Source: Chalara sp. BL73 (lineage: Eukaryota > Ascomycota > Leotiomycetes > Helotiales). From it: a stretch of 64,000 bases of DNA. The stretch covers positions 806,001 to 870,000 of the forward strand of contig CAKJVC010000021.1 of assembly GCA_918026815.1 (NCBI GenBank), written 5' to 3'. Position numbers and translations under genes: made by a program. Positions within the stretch are counted from its first letter, which is position 1, and the number at the start of each line of letters is the position of its first letter. The notes under the pieces were generated by a model. The model was not told the origin of the DNA. It saw only the letters and a list, made by a program, of their open reading frames with translations, and ran no database searches. Shown piece after piece: positions 10,980 to 23,700 of this stretch.

Positions 10980-13562
10980 TTTTTCTACGTTTTAAAGCGA
11001 GTGTATAGAGTTTGGATTATATAATAGAGGAAGGAGCATTACATGGCGTTGGGGCTAACAGCCAAGTGAATAGGGCACAAAAATGATATTTGAAATTATT
11101 GACACGTTGATCTACTTCGCTGAGATGAGTTATTCAAAAGTATATTTCATGCAATGGTAAGTCTACATGAGATATGGTTAAGATCACCAGATTCTTCACT
11201 AAAACACCCATTTACCTTTGGCGGACGCTGCACATGAGATGATTTTCCGGTTTGTCCATTAATCAAATTATGCACATCAAAACTGATAAAGAGCACCCAA
11301 ATATTGCCCTTTTTGCAGAACAATCAAACACAGTATTTCGATCCTTCACCCTGGTCCACTTCCGAAGACATTGAAAACCCCTTCACGGTCTAAGCAAACC
11401 AATCAGTCGTGTAACCACCACCCACTCGCCGTCGTATTACCGCTATCCCTCGCACTTACCCTCACCACGACCCATGCCTCGCCCGGCTCCTATCAGTATA
11501 CCGCCATTCCATATGTACTCATCTCCATTTGCTTTTCATCTGATTTTTGCCAAGCTATAAATAGATGTATTGTTCGATCTGGGATATAAGAGATGGAAGC
11601 GCGGGGTTTGTGGTTCGCTGGTAAGTTGATGGCTAGTTGGAGACACGGATGTTCTCAGAAGCAGCTATAGGTGAGGATAGGAGATATTGTCTAACTTCGT
11701 GGGGTTCTGAGGCTTCGTTTGGGTGCTTGGGGTCGGATAGATCGGTATTAGTGGGCATGGTCAGCGATCGGTCTTGGGGATATTTCTCTTGCTGAGATGA
11801 CCGACGACAGCGAAGTGGTCTATACGGTATGCATTGATTTGATTATGCAGGCAAGTTAGATAAGAGGAAGTTGGTGGTGGTGATGTGCCAAGGATACGAG
11901 AATGGCATAACATGCCGACTCAACACATGACGACTTAACACATGAAAGGTATTTTACCAAGAAACGACGCATACATGTCGGTAAAATTCTAGCTCTTTGA
12001 AGGGTGAAGGTCATTCTGCGAATCCAATCTGATCATGCATCGCAGCTGGCCTCAAGAAGATAGAGAGTAAAGGTATTTGGTTCTGGTAACAGGATGCATT
12101 GGCCGTGAGCAGGATTACTAATTATGCCAGTCTCGACAGTTAGCTGGGCTTACTTTTCAGATTCCAACATATAGTCAGATTCAGTAAAATTATGGATATT
12201 CAACTTAAAGACAGCGTTTGTGACTGTGCAGAAGCTTTGAAGAGATCTTTATGGTAATATTAACACTTTTTAGGGAAATTAAGCAAGCCCCTGCATGCGC
12301 ACCAATTGTCCTGGCAATGGCAGGCATAAAGTTCAGGATTTTGTATGTTTGCCGGTGTCCTCCTGAAAGCCAGGAAATCGCGTTAGAAAATTGCCGGCCA
12401 TACCTCTCCTCCCCCGTTCTTTATCAGAAAACTAAAGCTCAACATGGCAAAAACAGTTGCCAGTGTATATTGAATGAATTGAGCAAGTAGCAGGTAGTAT
12501 GCATATCTTCTCTAATTTATGGCAGGAGAAAAATGCAAAAGAAACAGCCTGGGCTGCAGCAATTACCACCAGTTTCCCGGTTTGTTGCGCGCCTCACCAG
12601 ATTCCAAACTTGTCAGATCCCTATGTTAATGATTTAGCCCAGGACCCTCTCTAGTCAGCTTGTGACCATACATTAGGTTACTAGAAACACTTGCATGAAG
12701 TTTTTTTTCTCACTGCCCAGAACTGACGCTGGTGTGGGTGAACAGCTATGCTTATTTTTTTTAGGCGTGATAAGTCATATGGATCCAATTAGCAGAGAAT
12801 TTATTACCATTAATGTCTGCTATTGCGGGACAGCCTAGAACAATTAAATCTCTAAAGGCAAATAAGCTATAGGCGGCCCTTTATCATACCGTATTGGTAA
12901 GCACAACTAATCATCTAGGAGTTTGATGCTTGAACAAATATGTATACCCTCAAACTAAATCGGATCTAAGCGCCTATTATATTGGTCAGCCTTGCCTAAC
13001 TCTAACTTAGGCTGTGGCGAATAAAATCATTACATGGAAGAGCTTCTACACTCCAGAGAAAAATTACGGGATCTTTGATGCTATCACAACCCGTTCATAG
13101 GCTTGTGTTAGCTACATCATCTAGCTTTTATGCATGGTTCATGTCGTAGCCAAAAGCTCAGGCGGCTAACCTTGCTAGGTGACTGAAATCCATCCGATTA
13201 ATGCCAAGAGATCCAGGAGAGTGTTGGTTAACGAGCTAAAGAGATACGAAGAGATTTCAACAATCTCCTTATGGCTGTGACTTGCAAGTTTCTGGTGTTG
13301 CTGTGATATATGCCTCCCCTTTGGGTCTCATTTGCAGCCTTTAAGCCTCCCCCGCATCCCCAGGAAGATTAGTCATCAAGGACTTCAGCTGCGGCATCCA
13401 ATAGCATGATGCTATTAATAAGTGAACGCGCTGAAACATCAACCTCATCTTGAACCGCGCGCAACTGCAAGTGATTAAGACTCGCGCCTAACAGAAAGCT
13501 TCTTTGGACTACAAAAGACCTCGAGCAATGTCCATCAGACCTTCGTTTTCTCCATACTCACC
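10980..13562. other. Gene-poor 2.6-kb stretch
   Basis: No gene can be supported. A frame around 11371-11589 reads like a short hydrophobic leader (a leucine-rich run ending in THASPGS) but lacks an ATG at its front. The rest, especially 12.0-13.4 kb, is AT-rich with many stops in all frames and could be decayed sequence. The final 100 bp are the promoter and 5' UTR of the DOMON gene. Confidence 0.5.
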
Positions 13563-15044
13563 ATGATGCGATCGCCCACGCCAACAGCACTGGCATTTCT
13601 TGGTATGCGAGAGTGTGGAGATGCCCAGACGAATTATGCACTGCAGCTAACCGTGCTTACAAGCCTTCTATCTATGCCAAACCTCCCTCGCCGTATCGAC
13701 AATATCAGCTGCTGGCTTCATAGCGAGCGATAAAAGCGTAACGTTCGCGTTGAACATCCCACAAGCAGACGACAATAATGATCTGTATTTCACTCTTTCC
13801 GGGCCCGCCGCCAGTTCTTGGATTGTAGGTTTCATGGCATTTACGAGATTAGCATGCTGATAACCTTGCAGGCCGTTGGTATGGGAAGCAATAAGATGGA
13901 TAATAGTATGATTTTCATGATGTACGCAGACTCGACAGGGAGCAATATCACCTTAAGTCCACGTTTTGGCAATGGTAATTACGAACCCTCATACACGAAG
14001 GACATTACCGTCAGCGTTTTGCCTGGCAGTGGAATTGCAAATGGGATTATGACGGCGAACGCGATGTGCAAGAACTGTCGCAGCTGGGATGGAGGAAAGA
14101 TTGATGCCGCGGATTCGAAAGCGCCATTCATTTTTGCCACAGGCCCCGATGAAGACTTAGAATCCAACTCTTTGAGCGCAGGGGTCAAGAGGCATGCTAA
14201 CTATGGGTCTTTTACGCTGGATCTAACAAAAGCAATGGGAGCAAAATCAGTACCGATCGCCGCCACTGCGGATTTTGCTGGTACCGTTCAGAACTCAAAT
14301 AAACAAGACCGTGATCTCGCACCACCGTTCCATGCATTCTTCATGATCTTCGTATTTGTAGGCCTTTTGCCTGCTGGAGTCTTGATTTTGCGGGTTCTGA
14401 ATAGCCCAAGATGGCATGGTGTCAATCAGACTATCTCTGTTGTGTTCGCTATGATTGGAGTTGCATTGGGATTCTATATTGGAACTCTGTACAATCGAGT
14501 AAGTATGTGCTTCTATAATGGGGACTCGTTCTAATCAAAATACAGTCAAGGGGTTTTAACTCTGCTCACCAAATTTTTGGTATTATTATTGTGGCAGCAT
14601 TGATCGGTCAATTCGTACTTGGAGTCGCACACCACCGGAAATTCAAACAGACAGGAGCTTCCAACACACTGACACCGATTCACATATGGCTTGGCCGTCT
14701 TGTGATACCTAGTGGGATAGCAAATGGTTTCTTGTATGTGACTTCACATGTATAACGATTATAATACTGATCAGAACAGAGGCTTCCCACTTGCTTTGAA
14801 CACGAGGTATAACTGGGCGCTACTGATTCTCGTATTACTCATTTTCGTCCTAGCTGGTCCCCTCGTGTTCTGGAGGTATAAGCGGAACGCACGAAAGAAG
14901 AGGAGCGCTCATACCCATACTAGCTCGACCGGATATCAGGCCCAACCTTGGTTGGGGGCTTCACAGAGTGACGTTAACTTAAGCCATATGCAGAATTATC
15001 CTCTCCAAAACCAGACTCCGCAAGAGAGCAGGCACTTTGTTTAG
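13563..15044 (+). CDS. DOMON-cytochrome b561 membrane protein
   Basis: Five exons with introns at 13603-13663, 13825-13871, 14499-14545 and 14734-14779 join in phase to 426 residues. Order: signal peptide (ending near the LCQTSLA segment), a DOMON heme-binding domain at about 35-205 (core WIAVGMGSNKMDNSMIFMMY), a five-helix cytochrome b561 domain from about 215 to 370, and a basic, His/Ser/Gln-rich cytosolic tail. The four His expected to hold the b561 hemes are present at about 221, 249, 284 and 322 (contexts PPFHAFF, RWHGV, SAHQIF, PIHIWLG). Such proteins move electrons across a membrane; the DOMON resembles the cytochrome part of cellobiose dehydrogenase. The partner and donor are unknown. 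The small first exon contains only 13 codons plus one base, so automated annotation may miss it. Confidence 0.92.
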
Positions 15045-15490
15045 ATTCGTGGCTTTAGCATAAGAGTAAAGGAACTCCACGGAACCAAGTAAAGTGGTAA
15101 TGGTGTCAAAGACAAAAAAGCGGTGGAATTGCCGGCAGTGGAGGCGCTGTTAATAAGCGAAAGGGAGGCAGGGATGCCGACGGTCGTGTTGGCAGAGGAG
15201 GAAACAAAATCCCAAGGATTCAGATGGCGGAAATACTGGAAGAGCAGTACGTAAGAAGGGTTCAGCAAGAGCCGCAACAGGCTCTGACATTTTGTATAAT
15301 ATGAAATACTATTGCTCTATGAAATTTTAATGATAGAGATTGGGTACAGGAGCATAATTAATTATCCCTTGCGAGAACTCTACATACATGCATATGAATT
15401 TACTGTCTAAGCTCTGCGCATGTTCTATTAGAGCGGGCTATATCTGCATTCGGAGGAAGAAGTGATAATGTTGAACCAAGGTAGGTGCCA
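15045..15490. other. Convergent spacer
   Basis: 446 bp between the stops of two convergent genes. No gene seen. Confidence 0.6.
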
Positions 15491-17608
15491 CTATATCAAT
15501 CTTCTGTTAAGCCTCTCTGCTTCCTCCTCTGCTTCATCATCACCTTCTAGCCGAATCTCATGCCCATCCCCTTCTTTTACAAATGTGCTCGCTATGCAAA
15601 CCACAACCGCCATTATGGCCAACACCCAGAACGCGGCTCCCACAACGCCTTTCTCGAGCCCTAATCCATAAATCAATCCGCCAACGGCAGGACCGATTGT
15701 ACGTGCTCCTGAACTTGCCGTCTGTCCGATTCCATGGATTGTACCTAGGACCGTTGGGTGTGGTGAGCAATTGTTGATGAGAATAACTGATGCCGGGGAG
15801 GCGAAGGTGCGGCCAGTGGTCTGAATGAACAGCAGACCGGTGAGGGTAGCCCACATAGCCAAGCCAGTTTTCTGGCTTGGAGGAGGCGTGGTGGATGGTA
15901 TGAGTGACAAGAAAGGCACGAGGAAGTAGACCAGCGGGAAACAGTAGAGGAAGATTCGCCAGCTCCGCACTGTGCCTAATCGTGCGTTGATGATTGGGTA
16001 TAGAAGCAGCTGTAGTGTGATACCGATCGTCCCGAGAATAGCCATGGCTATACCTACGGATCTTGGAGGTAAACCAACGCCGCCAGTGAAGGCAAGAGGT
16101 AAGTGTGGTTTGTATCCCGGTGGATATGGATGCTCAGGGTCGTATACAGGTGTTGAGAGGAACGAATACCATATCGACTGAAACGTGGCCATACATCCAG
16201 CTAGAAGACCATGAGCTATTAAGGTACTGATAACGTTGAAGGTAAAAATGCGTCGAAATGGTAGTCTATTCTTGTAATGAGGTGAGATTCGTTTCTGTGG
16301 TTTCGTACTATCAGGTGTCACTACTACAGTGGGAGTAGCCGAAACATCTTGCTCGGCATCAACGATAGGCTCATAGCCACTCATTGAAGGCTTTACAAGA
16401 TTGAAGCGCATGCCGCGGAAGAATGATGATATCTTCCGGCCAAAGATTATGCCGATATCATGTTTATGACTGAATGCGTCATGAGTCTATTTTAGATGTA
16501 AGCAAATTCTTTAAACATAGTGAGTATATGTATTACCTCTTCTAGACCTAGAAACACAGTAAGAGCCGCCGTCATCAAAAACATGGCACTCAAGAGATTT
16601 GGAGGCGAATATGGATATTTCTCAAGCCACTTTATGCCTCCAAACGTATCAGGATATGTACCTGCAGGATCAGACATGATGCCTCCCAACAACGGCCCGA
16701 TGATCACCCCCACATTAGCACACATGGGCAGCAAGAGAAAGGCCCTCGATTGATATCTGACGCTCTATTAGCTAATAATATGTAAAGCTGCCGTTCTACT
16801 TACTTTTTCTCCCTAACGATCTCGCTTATCATCGTTCTCATGACGCCAACTGTATTGTATTGGTTAGACACGTTATCTTGAAGAATTCCAAGCTCAGCCA
16901 CTGGAAGAAACCGCTGCTTACCATTTCCATTTAGAGCACCTCCTATCATGCGAAATACTAAGGCCTGATAAAAACTCTTTGAGAACCCAAAGCCAACAGA
17001 AGAGATCATGGTTCCAAAGAGGCCAACAAAGAGCACTCGTTTACGCCCTCCATGATCAGACCAACGTCCCCAAAGCATGGCCGTGCATAGTTGAGCAGCA
17101 GCAAAAGCCCCCTGCATAACTCCGGCCTGACTTGCGATAACAGAATCAGGGAGAGTTTTGTCAAATGACTTGAGTTGATAGTATAGATACGACTATTGCA
17201 GGTCAGAATCTGTTCTGATGTAGAATTTAGAAGACGTTATACTCTTAGGGAGCTCTGCGTAAGTGGCTCTGAAAGTCTCGCAAGGACAAGAATTGCCAAT
17301 TGACTTTTGCTGGGCAAGCTCATCCAGGTGACAGGCTCATCTTTCTCTCCTTCATCCTCGCTTTCAGGAATATCGATTTGGAGAGGGTCCTCATCTTCTT
17401 CTATGAAGGACTTGCGTCTGGTGCGATCTGAGCCTGCTTCAGGATGAGACTTCGGAACTGAATTTGAGCCATGTTTAGTTGATGATCGATTTGAACTTGT
17501 AGCAGCAGCTTCAACGTCAGTGTCACTGCCACTATCGTTTCCCCTATCTCTGGAGTTGGTCCGCTTGTAGGCAACGTCGCGAGAGGTTGGAGGCTTGGAC
17601 ATCGGCAT
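15491..17608 (-). CDS. MFS transporter, DHA1 / ZIFL-like
   Basis: Five exons (17608-17243, 17192-16922, 16849-16804, 16756-16537, 16486-15491) join in phase to 632 residues. The N-terminus (about 95 residues) is polar, Ser/Asp/Glu-rich and cytosolic. Helices then carry the major-facilitator signature between TM2 and TM3 as GRWSDHGGRKRV, followed by FRMIGGALNGN and GPLLGGIMSDP in TM4-5. A long central loop (SPHYKNRLPFRR) separates the two six-helix halves; the C-terminus is acidic. This set is typical of the fungal DHA1 group related to plant ZIFL transporters. The cargo cannot be predicted. The third exon is only 46 nt and the introns are 47-72 nt. A second ATG at 17602 is an alternative start. 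Confidence 0.9.
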
Positions 17609-19510
17609 GTGACTTTTGCCAAGGTGCGATCAGGTGATTCGATTATTGGTAGCAAACCTGCAAGTCTGTATTTGCCAATCCAAATGCTCTTGGTCTTGCT
17701 CGATGAAAGGATGGACGCGCCTTTAGCTGTATGTATATTATTGATATTTCTTTGGTACTGGCTCATGAAACAATTGACATGTATTTAGTTCCGCTGACGT
17801 CTTTGGGCCGAACCCCCACCCCTCTCCCGGACACAGCCTCAGCACAAATCAAGGCTCCCGTCCAGCCGTCTTTTTCATGAGGTCTCAACGGGAGTTGCCT
17901 CCCTTTTATTGAAAGCCTTACTACAGACCAGGCGGTGCTGCCGTTAATTTCCAGCTTTGGCGTTGTCGCTGAGGGCATGTGATTGCATCCGCCTCTCGCT
18001 TTGTCGTAGGCTGTGCTTTAGGACCTGAGAACTCCCTGCCAAGTGGTATGGGTTCACAATAATTGGTATTGTGGCTACGATATATATTTATATTATGAGG
18101 TTGTATCATAGAGACAAGTTTCCATGATTTAGTGAGGAGGATCTTCCACAACCACATTCAATAGTCCTGAGATACCCACTGAATAGCCAAGTTGGCAAGC
18201 GGACTCAAAAGAAAGCACTCTCACCAGGCTTCGGCTCAGATAATGGCCAAGTCGAACACCATGACTGATTTATGTGCTGTTATTGTACCAATTATCAATG
18301 ATTCAGCTGTTTGATCTGAGCTGTGTTGGTTTGGCTTCGACGCCCAATCCCACTGTTCGCTTGTTGGCTTCAAATGTTGAACTGCGCTTGGTGCCGGTTC
18401 TCATTTATTGCCATCTTTATCACCAACCCTAAATCAATAGCGATATGATGTAGAGAATTAAACGTACACAATATGCGTTTCTCCTCGAGTTTAGTCCACT
18501 CTCACCTTGATAGCCTTGTGGTGCTCTTGCTGTGCGCATGCGATGGTGTAAGTTCGCATATTGGTCCACCAATCTGCCATGTTCATGCTCGCTCATTATA
18601 AGGCCAATAGAGTGGAAGTCTATCTGAGATCTGAAATGCCTACGACCTCGAATAAGAATCAGTTGTGAATGACAATTGTCACACAAAGTTGGCACACGAC
18701 GTCCAACTAGATCCAGCCATGTCAGCTTACGATATTGTACCTGCATCTCCAGATATCGATCATCTAGACATATCGAGATTCTAATTTCAGATATGATATC
18801 GAAAACTAAGCGTTCCATGCGTTTCTAACATGTTTCAGACAAATCTTAAATATATGGAAAGCGCGAAAATGATAGCATGTTCACGTGATGTTTTCCCAAA
18901 GTTTTAACTTAACCGCTTTGTACACCGCTTCTTGCCAACAACTTCAATTCGCCACGGTTTCCCAATACACTGGCCCCGCAAGCCCTTGAACGAACGGATC
19001 AGAATCTCGCACGCATTCTGCTGCGGGTCGAGCCGCTGGCCTGGCCGATTTTGGCAGCATCTCGTTGTCACTTGGGAGCTCCACCGCGCTCCACACCGCT
19101 CGTCCTCGTGTCCCTCGACGAGCAAAAACCCGCAAGATGAAGCTGCAGCTCCAGGTCCTTTGCAGCGAACCACCCCGCTATTGGGAGCAGACGCAGCAAG
19201 CACGTATCAGTTATTTGGTGCATATCATGCACGTAAGAGAATGGGTAAATTCGAGGGAGGGAATGAGGGAGATCTGTTGGTCGGAAACAGCGGTTCAGTG
19301 GTTTGTTGACAACGGACTTGCCTAATGGATTACATAGACGTGTCTCACCGTCTCCTAGACGATCCTACTCTTGAATCAGATACATATATCTTGAATCCTC
19401 CAAGCTTTCCCTGCACCACTTGATTCCATCATTTAACTCATTTTCTAAGATACCCACGTTTTAAACTTCCACTTTTCGGACTTCATTTCTTGTATATCAC
19501 TATCATAGAA
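17609..19510. other. Divergent intergenic region, 1.9 kb
   Basis: Contains the promoters of the MFS gene (minus) and the Tpt1-like gene (plus). A GC-richer block around 18900-19300 is open in several frames on both strands, but no frame shows domain or codon features of a gene. A pyrimidine-rich tract at 19390-19500 fits the Tpt1-like 5' UTR. Confidence 0.5.
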
Positions 19511-20559
19511 ATGGCAACTGCAGTTCTCCCAGCAATGCAAGGACTTTCACTCGATCAGGGGATTATGCCTCCTTCCCCAGCTGGACAGGGCTCTTCCCGA
19601 CACGGAAGAAGGTCGAGCGTTGCCAAAGGCAAAGGACGAAGTCGTGGCTACAGCGTCGTTGATGAGCGAGATGTACTCATCTCAAAGGCCATTAGTTGGG
19701 TGCTGAAGCGAACGGTGGAGGAAGGCGAGGAGGTAGAAGGAGAGGGCAAATTAGTAGCCAACAAAGGCTGGGTCGACGTTGAGGAAGTGGTGAGTGCCAG
19801 ATATTCTACCTACATCACAAGAAACCTGTTTCTAACACATCATAGCTGGAGCAAGAAAATCTCAAATCCCTCGAGGTCACCTTCCCAGAGCTCCAAGCCG
19901 TTGTAGCTTCCTCAGCATCCAAGTCCCGCTTTTCCCTCAAAATCAGCCCAGATGCTGAATCGTCAGAATCCACGGATCCCTCCGACTATCTCATCCGCGC
20001 AAATCCCACTTCTGCCGCCCCAGCCCCCGCCTCCGCAGCCACCAAACAACTCACACCCCTCTCCCTCACAACCGAGGACCTTCCCGACTTGATCGTCTAC
20101 GAGACCTCATACCCCAACTACCCGCTCATCTTAGCTTCTGGCGGCATCAAGCGTGCGGGCGGACAAGCCCATCTTCAATTCGCTTCGATCAAGGTCCTAG
20201 AAGACGGAACCGAGGTGCGGCCAGCGAGCGATGCTGACGTCTCCATTTTTATCGACTTGCGTGCTGTAATGGAAGCGAACCCCAAGATCACATGGTCTCG
20301 AACTGAGACCGGAAACGTGGTTACCGCAGGTGACGAAGCTGGCGTGCTGGAGAGGAAGTACTGGAAGAAGGCGGTTGCAAGAAGGCCTGACATTGGAGTC
20401 TTGTATGAGAACGGCGAGGTGAGGAAGGAGATCCCGGTTGGGCTCCGTGGAAAGGGTGCTAAGGGTAAGGGTAAACTGGGAGGTGGAAAGGGAAAAGGGA
20501 GAGAGGTTAGAGATCAAAAGGCTGGGAGCGGTGATGATGATGGCACTAGCAGTGACTAG
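19511..20559 (+). CDS. Tpt1/KptA-like protein, predicted catalytically impaired
   Basis: Two exons (19511-19789, 19846-20559; intron 56 nt) give 330 residues. The fold landmarks of tRNA 2'-phosphotransferase, which removes the splice-junction 2'-phosphate using NAD+, appear in order: ISKAISWVLKRT (58-69), GWVDVEEV, KSRFSLK (119-125), YLIRAN (141-146), a segment ending LIVYET (175-180), and LASGGIKRAGGQAHLQFA (189-206). The essential residues of yeast Tpt1 are Arg23, His24, Arg71 and Arg138. By alignment here they are Lys66, Arg67, Arg121 and Gln200, so three of four are changed. The usual QGHS and HGT motifs read PTSA and YET. The C-terminus (about 280-330) is a Gly/Lys-rich basic tail and the first 50 residues are basic and disordered. 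It is probably a paralogue that lost the classical activity; a canonical Tpt1 should exist elsewhere. Confidence 0.82.
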
Positions 20560-20743
20560 ATGGCCTCTTGTGAGATATTGTGTGATACTACTAGGAAATA
20601 TACCCGGGCTGGGAATGAGTGTATCATGGTAAATACCTAAATACTGCAGGAATAAACTGTGACCAAACCTCAACTCCATGTCCAATGCATTCCGCCTGGG
20701 TATCATCCAATCCACAACTCGTACTCCTAGAACTTGACCAACC
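20560..20743. other. Short convergent spacer
   Basis: 184 bp between two convergent stop codons, so the two 3' UTRs probably overlap. Confidence 0.5.
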
Positions 20744-23700
20744 TCACAATTCATCATTTTCATCGTCCGAACTGGAATACATGATAACGGGCTTGTCAGG
20801 TATGGGACTTGATATGCTCTTCACCTGAATTTCCTCGCCCTCTATATGTACTAATTCTGCTATCCTCTCCTTTCGCTTCAAATAAAATCTGTTTAGACAA
20901 TCAGTCCTTTGCTTCTGAGTCCATGACTCAACAACTAGCGCAAATTCCGTAGCACTTTCAAACCCAAAGGTCTTAGCCATGGTACAAAATTGACGCTTCA
21001 TAACCTCATCTGGTGGCTGGAATTCATAGGCAGATTCTCCTGATCCTAGAGACTGGCTCTCAGAGAATAATCTTGCCTCTCCCATCTCAACATCATTCCC
21101 GACTTCTTCGGCTTGCCGACTCAGGTGTGCCTCGACTTTGGATGATCCGACCACCTCGGAGTTCTCGTGGGTATATTCAACTCCTGCGGAAGCCAAAATA
21201 GCTAAGACCGCGTCCGTTCTCGGTTCGGCCTTTTTGATTGGCAAGATCTCCCCTTCTGTTATAAGAGCAGATAGCGCCTTCATTGCTCCATCCTCGTCAT
21301 CGTCGTTGACCTTCAAGGGATTATCCTCGTCATTCAATGCATCCTCCATGTCCATGTCCATAATATGTATGCCTCTCTTGGCTTCAGCAATATTCGTCTT
21401 ATTAACAATATCTCTGAGTAGAATGTTGTCTCTATGGTACGTCAGGAGATTGATGAGTCCGAAAATCTCGCCTTTCTGATCGCCCTTCTTCTGTACTCCT
21501 TTAAAGTACCGACGCTCCTTCGAAGCATTGTAGCCAATGTTTGCCTGTTGTTGCTTATAAATCTGCGGGGCGGAGATTAATTTTGTTTCGCTCCTAGAGT
21601 CCTCGACACTTACCTGGCGCGCATAAACCACCTCTTCAACAGTGCCAGCAGATACAAGTCGAAAAACTTCAACATCACGAAGTTGCCCTATTCGATATGC
21701 ACGATCTTGAGCTTGTAGATCATAACTTGGATTCCAGCTGTATGGAAACTTTGATCAGTTATTGGGTAGCATGGAAACTTATGTCTTTATTAGGGGCAAC
21801 TTACTTAGGATCGAATATGACGACCTTATTAGCACTGGTAATGTTTAAGCCCACACCACCTGCTTTTGTAGATATCAGGAAAACAAATTGCTTTGGATCA
21901 GAATTGAAATCATCGACAGTCCTTTGCCGGTCTTGACTGGGCATTTCACCGCTAAGAAAGCTCACATTGTAACTCGTGTTCTTGAATAGCATTTCTAACA
22001 TCCTTAGAAGCCTCACACTATGTGAGAAAATGAGAACCTTGTCTCCATTGTCATGCCAAAACTTCAAAAGCTTCTTCAGTATGCTCCACTACGCAAATGA
22101 GTTAGTGATTTGTTCGATCTGGGAGAATAGAATTTTACCTTTCCACAAAAATCGGGGTTGGCAAGATTCATTAGTGAATCCCGATTTGCATATAGTTCTT
22201 TCCATCGATCCGGAACCATTTCCTGGAGGAATGTCAAAGCGCGCTCTTGTTTGTCCGGGTGGTCCTGAGAATTAGGTATAAGTAACGCCAGGTGATTCGA
22301 GAGCTTTTGCAGTGTTGTTATCAGAGGGAAAACCAATGCCTGTACGTGTTCAGCTCACGATAATACAATAGATACAGAGCACTAACCTGCCACTTTGTAC
22401 CATCTGATAACTTAGCATGGCAGCAGAACCCGCGCGTGCTTCCAGATTCACAGTCACACTCCTCGGCAGAGCTCCTGACAATGTCGACCCACTCACTTTC
22501 TAGGATAAGCTCGTATGCAATTCTTTGAGTCTCCGTGAGGGGGCAAAAGACAACTCTGTCAGTTTTCTTTGGTAATTGATGTGCAATCAGACTCTTCATG
22601 CGACGAAGAAAAAACTGTGGTAGGAGGTTTTGAACCAGCTTCTCCGCTGTCACTCTTGCTTGTTTGAGCTGATATACCGTAGCATCATGACTGGTCAGAT
22701 TAATAAAGGCATCAATAATGAGAGATATTACTTACGATTGACCTAACCTGAGTGGTTTACAGATACTATTCTCCCAAGTAGAGAGTGGTCCAAACCTCCC
22801 TGGATTTGTCCAGTTTAGAAGCGTCCACAATTCCTCATACTTATTCTGTATGGCTGTACCTGTAAGGCCGATCCTACACAACGCATTAACCTCGTTCATG
22901 GCTCGAGTGATACCCGAACTATGCTCCTTGATTGTATGGCATTCATCCGCCACAATACAGTCCCAATCTACGACGTTCAATTGATCCTTGCTGGTTCTGT
23001 AAGTTCCATATGTGGTAATTACCACCTCTAATCGGCCAGATTGAGCAGCCTGCACGACAGCCGCTTTATCAGCATTGCCATGGTATTTATCGACATGCCA
23101 AAAGCCCCATCGTTGCAGTTCATTGTTCCAATTATCTACCAATGAGTTCGGACAGACAATCAAAATCCGAGGATACCAGATTTTGGTCCCGCTTCGTCGC
23201 ACTTTGCGCATACGCTTGTGGTCTCTTTCATCACCCGTTTTGCCGAATGCTGCTGCTAGAAAAGCGGCAACTTGAATGGTCTTCCCCAGTCCCATGTCAT
23301 CGCCAAGGATGCCCCCTAGCGGTGAACCGTCAGTAATCGGTCACCAACAACGAATCAAACGCGGCTTCGTACAACCGGGTAGAAGGCATTCATGTAAAGA
23401 CGCTGCAAATGGAGAAGAGCCATTACCTTTCTGATATACGAAGAGTTCGTGAAGGAATGCAACTCCAGCAACTTGATAATCTCGAAGATATTGTGCAATA
23501 GAAGCAGGGATCACTCCTTCTGAAAGTGGTAGCTCAATATCTCTATATGGCCGAGAGAGTTCCACAGTCGAAGGGAGAGCTGGTCTTTCTTCAAGATCTG
23601 CCAGTCTCTCGTCATCCGAGAAATAAATATCGTCATAGCGGGGAGGCAACCTCAAGCCAGCTTCGTGTAGAACTTGCTGGTTGTAATCAAACTCCTTGCG

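Noticed and set aside
11371..11589. Signal-peptide-like short frame
   Set aside because: No ATG starts it, the frame ends after 72 codons and there is no splice partner giving a longer product.
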